DNA of 18,620 nucleotides from Gymnopilus junonius (lineage: Eukaryota; Basidiomycota; Agaricomycetes; Agaricales; Galerinaceae). A program made the position numbers and the translations under genes. The stretch covers positions 1-18,620 of the forward strand of contig JADNYJ010000607.1 of NCBI GenBank assembly GCA_015501075.1, in the 5' to 3' direction. Position 1 is the stretch's first letter. Every line of letters starts with the position of its first letter. The notes beneath the pieces were generated by a model. That model was not told the origin of the DNA. It saw only the letters and a program-made list of their open reading frames with translations, and ran no database searches. Shown piece after piece: positions 9,401-17,875 of this stretch.

Positions 9401-12053
9401 TCCTTTGTGTATATTATATGCAGACCTAACGATACTTGACTTAAGTTCACTCTTTAAAAGAGGTTTGTCTTGTATCTTCAATAAACTGTGAAAGTGTTTG
9501 ATTTTTTTTTTCATAGATTGTTATGCTTGAATGCATGGACTACCAAAACCTGACAAGAGACCGTTCCCTCGGTTCGGTCGAGCTCAGGGTAGCCGATCTC
9601 GCGGCGGAATCTCCTGAAGACATTCATTACCCCTACCAATCCAAAGGTATCAGGTCTTTTACCGAACCAATGCGTCTCGACAAAGGCAATGCACTCAAAG
9701 GAACTCTTTTCTACACTGCCGAATTCATTCCATCTCTCAACGTCAAGTTCGATAAATTCGAGGAACAGAATTTGGAATCCAAGCAATTGACGCAAGACGA
9801 CGGGGACGGAGGCATTGCTACTGATGAAGAAGGCTCAGACGACGAGTCGTATGCCCCTGTCGGTGTTACTGTCCAATCATCGCCAAAGAAAGGGAAGCAT
9901 AGGTCAATGGACAACATGAGCGTGAAAACGACGGATACAAGCAAGACCGACAAGTCAACCAAGTCGAACGTCACAGATGCATCGAAAGGAACGTCTGGCA
10001 CTGATGAGAAGGGCGCTGAAGAGAAGGGCACTGAAGAGAAGAAACCAGCGGAGACCGGTATAGAAATGACGCGTGAAGAGCTGCTAAAGGAACGTGAGTG
10101 GATTCTTGTCCTGTCTGAGCAAGATTTATATTTCTAATTTTTGTGTAATAGAATCTGGCATCATTGTTTTCCATGTCATTTCCGGCCAGCTGTCCAAGAA
10201 GGGTCGTGTCGAAGTTCTTCTTGATGATGGCTATTGGCCATGCTTCAGCACTGTCAAATCTCGCAGCACTCATGCCCAGTTTGGCCTGGTTGGCGAGGGT
10301 TTCATTAAGGAAGTTGACTTTGGGCGTGTCTGGCTGCGATTGAATGAAGCGCCTGAGGAGGAGAAAGATGCCGTTGTTGCAGAGTGGAAGGGAGATTCCA
10401 AGGCTTTCCTAAAAGCCACCTTGGTGGGATTTTTTGTCCTCCTTTTTTCACTCTGATCTGACAACGAGTGGTATGATAGGAGGGACCTCATACTTATGCT
10501 CTCGTGGATGACCAAGGCAGGACTAACTCAACCGTCATGGTCGAAGCACGATACATTCCTGTACCTGTTAAGCTGGAACCAAGAGAGAGCGTCAATAGTG
10601 AGTAGTTAGACCTGCTGATCGGACAGATTGATTCATCATATCGTCGTCTAGATCAAGGCATTCTTCGTGTTACGCTTGTTGATGGCCAGGAAATCCGCGG
10701 TGTTGATAGAGGAGGTTTGTCATTTGTATTGTGTTTCTTGTTTCTCTGGATAACGATTCTTCTTAATAGGCAAGTCTGATCCTTTTGCTGTCTTCACCTT
10801 GAACGGACAGAAGGTCTACAAATCTCAGACTAAGAAGAAGACTCTGACACCGGAATGGAACGAAACCTTCGAGGTTGCTATTGTACGCATTTTTACTACT
10901 TCAAAGCATGTTCGCAGCCTTTAACTCGCGATTTCCACAGCCCTCTCGATACAACGCGGATCTCACGGTCGAGGTCTTTGATTGGAACCAGATAGAACAG
11001 TCAAAGAGTCTAGGATACGGCAAGTTTGATCTCAATATGATTGAGCCAATGCAAGGTCAAGATTTCGTGATTCCTTTGACTTCTTCCAAGCATGGCGAAA
11101 AGGGAGTCATTCGCTTGCATACAGTATTCCAACCAGAGATCATTGCGAAATCAAGGAAAGCCACGTCGACATTTACATCTGCTGGACGAGCGATGACGCA
11201 GATTGGAGGACTCCCTATGTCTGCGGGGAAAGGCGTATTCCATGGTGTCACTGGTGTTTTCAAACGAGATAACCAAGGGGAAATAGTACCGCCCCTTCCA
11301 CCACCTCCTGGCCTCGCTCCCGCGCCGGCCCAGGAGGCTGTTGTGGTATCTGACCAGCCTCAGGGGCAACCTCAGATCCAACCTCAAATGGCCGCAACTT
11401 TCCCAACTGTAGATGCTGCGCTTGTCATAACACACGAACCAGGGACGTTGAGAATTACTTTGTTAGATGGCCAAGACGTGTGCCCCCAGGGTCAGGTAGC
11501 CCGGCCTTACGCTGTTATTCGAGTAGGCGATAGGGAGTATAAGTCTAAGCACACTGCATCGAAGACGGACAAGCCAGAATGGTGAGTGTTTGCGGTGAAT
11601 CCTTAGCGAATATGACCATTTCATCTCATCCCGTTCTTACAGGAATGAATCATTCCTTTCCCAGCCTCTGTTGCAACTCCAAAGATGTACGTGTGGCTCC
11701 ACGACCATAAAACAATTGGCAAAGACAAGGAGTTGACCGAAGGTGACCTGGAGGTACGTTTCATGCGATATATTGCGTTAGATTGATTCTTATTTTCAAT
11801 TTTTTAATAGATTTGGCGCCATATTAACCCAGAGACGCCATCATCAACAGAGGTTGTCATCCAACTCAAATCCGGCGGCCTTTTGAGAGCACGCTTGGAG
11901 TTTGATCCAGGATTGAATCCCAATGGCGGTAGTAATGGTTCACTCCACTCCGGGGAACAGAAAGAGCACAGGGATCACAGGTCCATGTCCTTCTCATCAC
12001 CTTCTCGTTTTAGCCTAAGGGGACGACGCCCCAATGATGATGACTCCCAGTAA
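6496..12053 (+). CDS. TCB: Tricalbin: SMP and multi-C2 ER-plasma membrane tether
   Basis: Tricalbins (extended-synaptotagmin family) hold the ER to the plasma membrane and move lipid through the SMP domain. I infer 17 exons: 6496-6699, 6840-7176, 7260-7945, 8008-8274, 8332-8609, 8665-9133, 9193-9287, 9350-9388, 9446-9462, 9517-10093, 10152-10423, 10480-10597, 10652-10714, 10770-10882, 10941-11581, 11643-11753, 11811-12053, about 1,510 residues. Order: VPVHTFNPDAPPQEKAAQV near the N-terminus; membrane hairpin (about 7160-7335); SMP domain (ADWINNFLDRFW to about 8130); C2A (8130-8580, GGGTPDPYASL); C2B (8665-9060); C2C (9095-9720, GGKSDPYVRV); acidic/lysine linker; degenerate C2-like unit (10154-10590); C2 (10652-11160, GGKSDPFAVF, EVFDWNQIEQ); proline/glutamine linker; last C2 (11440-11910). 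Seven breaks (6519, 7004, 7303, 7656, 7677, 7806, 11657) each fit one missing base; 8031-8033 has one extra C. The start could instead be the in-frame ATG at 6564. Confidence 0.94.
9446..9462 (+). other. 17-nt microexon of tricalbin
   Basis: C2C joins correctly only if 17 nt are included as an exon between two short introns (9389-9445, starting GTAAGA and ending TTAAG; 9463-9516, starting GTTTGT and ending CATAG). With it the protein reads IMYIPIHSLKEIVMLECMD. Skipping it would shift the frame. It is inferred from reading frame and C2-family pattern. Confidence 0.8.
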
Positions 12054-12261
12054 TTTTGATTGCTCATTTCTGTTGATTTACACTATTGCACTGCACATTC
12101 ACTGCACATTCAATGCTCGTTTTCTTGACGCATAGTCATCATATCACTCAATTTCGCTCGTACTTATTAGCATTCTGAACTCTCAGAACTCTTGTAATTA
12201 TCTAATGTTTCTCGTAGTTAGTATCCCGTCGCATTTCATTCGGTTTTCATCTCAATCTAAT
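12054..12261. terminator. Convergent 3' region of tricalbin and MTQ2
   Basis: This 208-bp AT-rich stretch lies between the stop codons of two converging genes. It must hold both 3' ends. No clear AATAAA hexamer stands out; a near-perfect repeat (ctgcacattcactgcacattca) is present at about 12092-12112. Confidence 0.4.
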
Positions 12262-13243
12262 TCATTGCAATGATATACTGCTTTGCCTCTTGAAACATAT
12301 GATGAAGAGATGTTCTCTACCAGCGCGACGCTGTAAAAGGACCTGAAGGGAAATAAGAATCCATGAAGATGGGTGGTACGAAAGGTGGCTCACCTCTCCT
12401 GTGAGATTATATTGGTCTTGCATAGTCTCTATGATTTCAGGGATGTTGTTTTGCTTGAGAGCAACGAGGTAAAAACGTCCGGCTGACGACAAGAGGCTCT
12501 GCAAGACATCTTTGTGGGCATGGAACATATGGTTAGTGTAAACTGACACACATCTATTTGTCGTAACAAGACATTCGTTATTCTCATGCCGTCTGTTCCT
12601 CCTGCCCAAGCGCCGCCGATATTTCCAGAATGCTGGGCATCAGATGCTTCCTTTTCTAATGTCGGCACATAGGGCGGGTTGAACACGATAACGTCTATCT
12701 TATGGGCTAACCTGTTCTGAAACGGAGTGGTCAAAGACCCATTAACGACGTTCACATCAACCTATCGAAATTCAATCAGCTGAGGCCCATTGAAAGTTTT
12801 CTTATATCTCACCTGATTTTGTCTGCCTGTTAAAAGTGTACATCGACAGGCATGAGGATTTATATCCGTGCAAAGGTAGACTGGCAAAGGTGCTCAATCC
12901 GTAGGTTTTAGCAGCCAAGAAAAGAAACGCACGTACGGATGGACCAAGGACCTTCCCAAGAAAACTAGTAACGCAGCCTGAGCCAGATCTTTATTTCGGT
13001 CAGAACTTCCTGATAGACATATATTAAAAGACGCTTACCCAACCTCTAGACAAATGCCTGGATTTATACTTTTCAGGCTCTTTGCATCTTCTTCCAAGGC
13101 GTCCAGCAGCAGAAAAGTATCTCTGTTAAAGTTGATGTATTTAATGATGATATTAGGAAGAAAAAGGTATGAATACCTGCTGGTTCGTATACTTTTTCGA
13201 AGTCAGTATTTGTTAGATGAGACAGGTCTGGTGTAGGTATCAT
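12262..13243 (-). CDS. MTQ2: eRF1 glutamine N5-methyltransferase (HemK/PrmC-like)
   Basis: Mtq2, with partner Trm112, methylates the glutamine of the GGQ motif in translation release factor eRF1. Seven exons are inferred: 13177-13243, 13039-13122, 12933-12988, 12813-12880, 12552-12761, 12394-12498 and 12262-12342, about 223 residues, the usual size for the family. Key motifs are YEPA near the N-terminus, LEVGSGSGCVTSFLG (SAM-binding loop), LCTDINPHAC (motif II) and VIVFNPPYVPT, containing the catalytic NPPY. AWAGGTDGM and LLQRRAGREHLFI follow. The first exon joins the second with one base missing near 13120-13122 (AG-AT where the family has Glu-Asp). The last intron (12343-12393, 51 nt) is in frame and stop-free, so a retained form would stay open. 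The gene is divergent from CSTF2, 196 bp apart. Confidence 0.93.
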
Positions 13244-13439
13244 CTTTGGTTGTTCATCGATAATTTAGGACCTATGTAGGTCGGAATTATCCCGGATTAC
13301 CCAAGGGTCGCGACTGAGCACGTGACACGAAGAAAGTTGATCGGACGGAAACTGCGATTGTTCTATTTCCTTCAAAGTCCTTGAAGTTTGAACATTATCA
13401 ATTCATACCGTTTGGTCTCTTTCTCCTGCAGTTGTCGCG
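13244..13439. promoter_or_regulatory. Short divergent promoter between MTQ2 and CSTF2
   Basis: These 196 bp must serve both flanking genes. They contain GCACGTGAC with a CACGTG core at 13319-13324, near the middle, and a pyrimidine-rich tract just before the CSTF2 start. Shared regulation is inferred from the arrangement. Confidence 0.55.
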
Positions 13440-14856
13440 ATGTCCACCACGGGCAGCAAAGTTGTATTTGGTTTGCGTCTTTCCGCCGGAGTTGGAATGA
13501 TCGCTGACATATCTATGTATGACAGTCGGAATGTGCCCTACAATATGACAGAAGAACAACTCGTTGAGATTTTCAAATCTGTGGGACAGGTCATTGGCTT
13601 TAGGTATTGTTATCGAATATAATCATTTTACGGGTTCAACTAGATTAAAATACTAATGCCATGGTAGATTGGTTTTTGACAGAGACACGGCCAAACCTAA
13701 AGGGTACGGCTTCTGCGAATTTGCCGATCACGAAACTGCTCTCTCAGCAGTCCGAAATCTCAACAACACCGATTGCGGAGGCCGACCACTCCGAATTGAC
13801 CTTGCGGACTCTGATCCCTTCCTCGAAGGAAGACCACTGTGAGAGGAGAAATTCTCGATGGTGGTTATCCTGGTCCGTCTGAGCCCCGTTCCCAATGGCG
13901 TGCAGGTGGCGCTCCTCGTACCAGCGATCCCGAGGCTTTTCTGGCCAATGTACCACCTGGAATACAGGTCCCAAAAGGCTCTACTGCTCTTGACAGCATC
14001 AGCCAAACCCTTGCTGGCATGCCACCCAGCCAGCTAATGGAAGTACTGGCCCAAATGAAGGTAAAGTGCGTTGTCTAGCTTAATTCGTATGAGTCATAAC
14101 CCTCTGCAAGGCATTTGTTATCACTCATCCAGAACAAGCACGGATCCTACTTATTAAACATCCTCAACTTTCTTACGCCCTTTTCCAAGCGCTTTTACTG
14201 AACAAAATTGTTGACTCAGCCATCTTAGAACGTATGCTAGCATCATCTAGAGCAGCTACAGCGCCTCCTGTAACAGCACAAGTGCCGCCTCCTGTGATTC
14301 AACCATCTGTATCTGCTCTGATGCAACATCATGTTCCCCCTGCACCGTTTATTTCACAGATGCCCCCTTTCCCCCCTCAAGGACCTCAACCACCTGTGCC
14401 TGCGATTCAACCTCCTATGGCTATGTCTACACCTCCATCCTCTGCGATGTTACCTCATCAACCCAGTCTAGCATCTCAAGCACCTGTACCTGGTATGACA
14501 CCATTTTACCATCAACCACAACCTTCTGCCCAGGTCCAGCCGCAGGCAATGCCCGTACCACCACAACAGCAAAAACCAGCCTCGGCTCCTGCTCCTGAAA
14601 TCAGTGAAACCCAGCGTGTGAGTTACCCTTCTCGTTAAACCTTTTTACCCATGAAACTCTTGATTACCTCGATTACCTGTGATTTAGACAATGTTAATGC
14701 AAGTCCTAAGTCTCACTCAAGAACAAATTGATGCCCTTGCAGAAACGGAGCGATCAGCTATCATGCAGCTAGTGGGTGTGTTGTCTGATTCTGTAATCAT
14801 AATGTTGACGGTCTTCGCAGCGAAGTCGGTTCATGGGTACTCTTGGCAGCACATAA
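13440..14856 (+). CDS. CSTF2: Cleavage stimulation factor 64-kDa subunit (CstF-64 / Rna15)
   Basis: CstF-64/Rna15 binds U/GU-rich RNA downstream of the poly(A) site during mRNA 3'-end cleavage. Exons inferred: 13440-13470, 13526-13603, 13668-14060, 14111-14617, 14688-14771 and 14821-14856, about 376 residues. An N-terminal RRM shows [11 protein letters not shown] (RNP2 region) and [10 protein letters not shown] (RNP1), ending [16 protein letters not shown] hinge follows ([17 protein letters not shown], then [20 protein letters not shown]), the site that binds symplekin/Rna14-type partners. A proline/glutamine/alanine-rich segment (14234-14600) leads to the C-terminal helical domain ([16 protein letters not shown]), which in the family contacts Pcf11. 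Two breaks, at 13528-13529 and 13828-13829, each fit a missing G in a GG run. The 14061-14110 intron ends in CAAG. The RRM/hinge/C-terminal layout makes the identity firm. Confidence 0.93.
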
Positions 14857-15406
14857 GCGTTCTGGAAATCGTGAACTGGTCTCTTGTCTCTCTTGGCTTC
14901 GCATTGCATATACCTCATTTATTCGCATTGTGTGTCGATCCATTTTGTTACTTGCATTCATTCAATGTTCTCATAGTTCCCGCAAGATTGTCTTTCATAT
15001 GTATATATATGTAATTTCATTTTTTGCTCCATGCTTTGATGACGGAGTTTATCGAAAATGTCTATCCGAGTTCTGATCCTAGTCTTTCCCTGCATGCCTT
15101 CCTTTAGCCTGAGACGGCTTGGCCTCACGTCTGTGCTGAGGCTTACCTGGCCTGCACCTGCAAGGCCTGTTTCGTTCACTGGCCCGAGTACTCAATAATG
15201 GTAACTATATTTTGGTTGAACAAATCAGAAGACCTCTTTTGCTCACTTTAGTAAAGTCAAAAGACCCCTTGTCGCTCACTGGTATGTTCCTTTATTTACA
15301 TGGAAGGACCATGATTTCAATCTTTTCACTCGTATTTTGTTGACAGAATATGCTCCTGGCCGAGGGTTGGAGGAACATGAGGAATCATGAACACGAACAG
15401 ATCCAA
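14857..15406. other. Gene-free stretch upstream of the C2 relic
   Basis: This holds the CSTF2 3' region, including an AT-rich tract with TATATATAT near 15001, and then sequence with scattered stops in every frame. Part may be the decayed upstream portion of the C2 relic, since an SMP/C2 gene would extend further 5', but I cannot align any of it with confidence. Confidence 0.45.
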
Positions 15407-16292
15407 GTATCTAATGCTGTTTCTGATCCTCCGGTCAGTGGCGTCGCTCGTGTAATTGTACAAGCAATAAATGTCAAGAAGCGGTTACTTGAATCACGAC
15501 CACTGGTCCTTATCAAAGTACAAGGGCGGGTTGGAACTCTCCGGAGGCGCAGGAACCCGAAAGGCAAGATGCGACGTTGGGTGTCTGTTCGCTAATAGCC
15601 TCATCATTTTCAGACGTTCTGTAGAGGACATCCCTTCTTCGGTATATACACTTGTCTATTCTTTGAATGACCTTTAATCGGTCACGCCAGCTTTCCTCTC
15701 CCCTGCTGGGAATTGATCTGAGGCGGACAGGTGAAGAACGGCACATTACAATAAATAATCTCAAGAAGAAAGGCACATTACTCTTCAACATTCTCTACTA
15801 TCCAGTGTCCATATGCAAAGGGATGGCATCATCGTCTTCAGGCATTCCTCACTTCTCTCATTTTCGTTTACCGTACGGTCTTTACATTCGTGTCGCGGTC
15901 GCGCATTCCTACGACAAGATGTCGGCGTTCTTACTCTGCGAATACATGGCCAAAGATGTCAGATGGGAGGGACACGGAAAGGCGCCTAGCAAACTTCGAG
16001 TTGTTACCAGTCTTGGTTGGAGCAGTACACCACTTCATGTCACTTCGCTGTCTTCCTCCTCCGACCTGCCTTTCTAGCATTCCAGCTTCGACTTCTTGTG
16101 CTTTGATACATCGTTGTGCTGAAATTAGTCGACCGATCTTACAAAGATGCAACAGTCTATGGACATGTCTCTCTTGCCCTTAACGAGTTCATCGGAGCTC
16201 AAGAAGAGAATAGAGAGTGGTGACCACTTAGTGGGTGTCTGGATGGCCAGTGGAAAGTGACATCTAACTGGGAAGTAGTTGAGATGAATTAG
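15407..16292 (+). pseudogene. Decayed C2-domain gene related to tricalbin
   Basis: Fragments in three frames line up, in order, with the tricalbin SMP-C2A-C2B junction. VSNAVSDPPVSGVARVIVQA matches the intact gene's LEQMLSGKPLDAAIGVVQVV. GTLLFNILYYPV (about 15775) matches GELRYDVNYYPV. SFDFLCFD (about 16084) matches PHEFLCTD. VVLKLVDRSYKDATVYGHVS (about 16113) matches the IIDDRDFLKDPVVG strand, and PLSGC (16224) matches PLSGC. The frame carries TAG at 16075-16077 where TRP of the NPVW motif is expected, and TGA at 16221-16223 where WFPLSGC predicts an aromatic residue. No continuous frame or consistent introns can be built. I infer a dead, diverged tricalbin paralogue (end of SMP plus two C2 domains), not a copy of the neighbour's recent sequence. 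A live gene with very poor base calls is the alternative. Confidence 0.62.
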
Positions 16293-16424
16293 AGCAGTAT
16301 ATACATGAGATGGCAGGGTATAGTGGGACGTCGGACATTTGTACGTACAATGAAAATACGTCCGGGTATCAGATCTACTCTTTATTATCAAAACAGGAAG
16401 TCAGCTCTTAAGTCTGCACTCGGA
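16293..16424. other. Short spacer before the UNG stop
   Basis: AT-rich sequence between the relic and the converging UNG gene. It must hold the UNG 3' end; TTTATTAT at 16381-16388 reads as an AATAAA signal (ATAATAAA) on the minus strand, 37 bp past the UNG stop. Confidence 0.45.
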
Positions 16425-17788
16425 TTACTTCGCGCTCAGGACAGTCCAATCAATGACAGCATCTTTTCCATATTTCTCAGCTAGCCATTTGTTCGCCCTT
16501 TTGAAATGTCCATTACCGAGGAAACCTCTATGCGCAGATAAGGGTGAAGGGTGTGCCGACCTACGGGAAGGTAAGTTACCAGAACTATGTATCAAATGGC
16601 TACTTACTTCAAAAGGAGGTGCCTTTTCTGGTGCATGAGACTGATCAGTATATAGTGCCACGCAAAATGGCCACAAGTGAGAAACCCACTTCATCAATTC
16701 CAATAGAAGAAAACGTCTCCTGCGCAGGGAGTCCCAGGCCATAAAAACAACACCTTTTTGTTTACCAATTTCTCGCTGAATGACAGCACGAATTACTTGC
16801 GAAGTAAATGTTTCCCAGCCCTTACGAGCATGAGAACCAGCTTTGTGTGCCCGAACGGTCAAGCTGGTATTCAGCCACAATACGCCTTGCTTGGCTATTG
16901 GAGAAAGATCGCTACAGAAAGATTGGTCAGTGCCTGTGGCTTCATTACTATTCTAAGGCAATTTACCCAGTCTTTGGTGCTTTAAATCCGGGAAATCAGT
17001 TTCCAATTGCTTGTAAATATTTTTCAAAGACCCGGGAGGTTTCGTGGGTGGAAGGACAGAAAACGACAGTCCTGTTTTTTCTTTTCATTATACGTCCAAG
17101 TCGGAATATACCCGCAGACCTACCATGCGCTTGTCCACATCATGGTATGGGTCCTAGAATAACAAAAGATGAATGGAAGAAGTAAATCGAGGTAAGTCAT
17201 ACTAACCTGTCCAGAATAACCACTTTTACTTCATCAAGTGGTGTCAACCTTGACCAGGAATAGATATTCTCGACTGTTGATATAGTAAGATACTGTCAAG
17301 AAGAGTTGGAAAACGGAAATACGCTGGGAATATAGTATATGATGAATTTTCGGTTAAAAGGAATTTTTTCAACTGGAAGATGCTTAGGAAACTATTGTAT
17401 TTGACGGGAAATAAGCCACGTACTTGTAGAAAATAAGATTTTTTAACTCTTGCGAAAGGGCCTTCAACCATGTCTCTCCCATTGTATCATTCTCCAAGGA
17501 GTCCAGAACTGCCTGAGTAACTGCGCTTGCTTGTAATTGGGTTAATTTGTCGGAAGACGGGCCAGCCGTTGAGGCACCATCGTGGTCCTTTTCAGTAGCA
17601 ACAATCCTAGGAGGAATTCAGTGAAAAAAAAGAAAAAAGAATGAAAAGACAGACTCAGCAACCGTGGTCGATTTGCTCGTGCTCGTCTTCGACGACTTCT
17701 TGACCCACATTTCCGTGAGAGTCGATGCCCTCATCACGGTCCGTCCTGAAACCCGCGTCGAAGTACTTAAAGCTGCACCAACTAGCAT
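16425..17788 (-). CDS. UNG1: Uracil-DNA glycosylase, family 1
   Basis: UNG removes uracil from DNA to start base excision repair in nucleus and mitochondria. Nine exons inferred: 17655-17788, 17424-17606, 17323-17372, 17207-17273, 17124-17153, 16967-17071, 16690-16911, 16608-16627 and 16425-16560. Readable motifs: MGETWLKALSQEL; IYSWSRLTPLDEVKVVIL; the water-activating loop DPYHDV at an exon start (17153); PPGSLKNIYKQLETDFPD; VLWLNTSLTVRAHKAGSHA; KGVVFMAW; and the leucine loop HPSPLSAHRGFLGNGHFKRA. Both catalytic regions are present. Breaks fitting one missing base occur near 17423, 17326, 17322, 17211, 17134, 16984 and 16733. The start at 17788 (MLVGAALSTSTRVSGRTVMR) would give an Arg/Ser/Thr-rich, acid-poor N-terminus like a mitochondrial presequence. 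It is uncertain: an ATG at 17823 (MPKATTKNPTRK, one base out of frame) and a different frame over 17660-17780 are also possible. Confidence 0.92.
16608..16627 (-). other. 20-nt microexon of UNG
   Basis: The 20 nt encode KRHLLL plus two bases of the next Lys, the strand directly before the catalytic HPSPLSAHR loop. Flanking introns are 16628-16689 (GTGGGT...CACCAG) and 16561-16607 (GTAAGT...CGTAG). Without this exon, the conserved strand before SAHPSP would be lost and the frame would shift. Confidence 0.78.
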
Positions 17789-17875
17789 TTCCTCGTTGGA
17801 TTCTTGGTGGTGGCCTTGGGCATGGTAGTGGTATGGAAGAGAATTACCAGGTGTTGCCTGGTGGTGGGCGGCGAG

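Noticed and set aside
14691..15076. Plus-strand frames of 77-107 codons over the CSTF2 3' end
   Set aside because: They run through the CSTF2 exon 5 frame into its last intron and 3' region; CSTF2 ends properly at 14854-14856 once the 49-nt intron is removed.
15407..16292. A live third C2 gene with many introns
   Set aside because: In-frame stops replace expected aromatic residues and no set of GT-AG introns joins the fragments, so a relic is the better reading.
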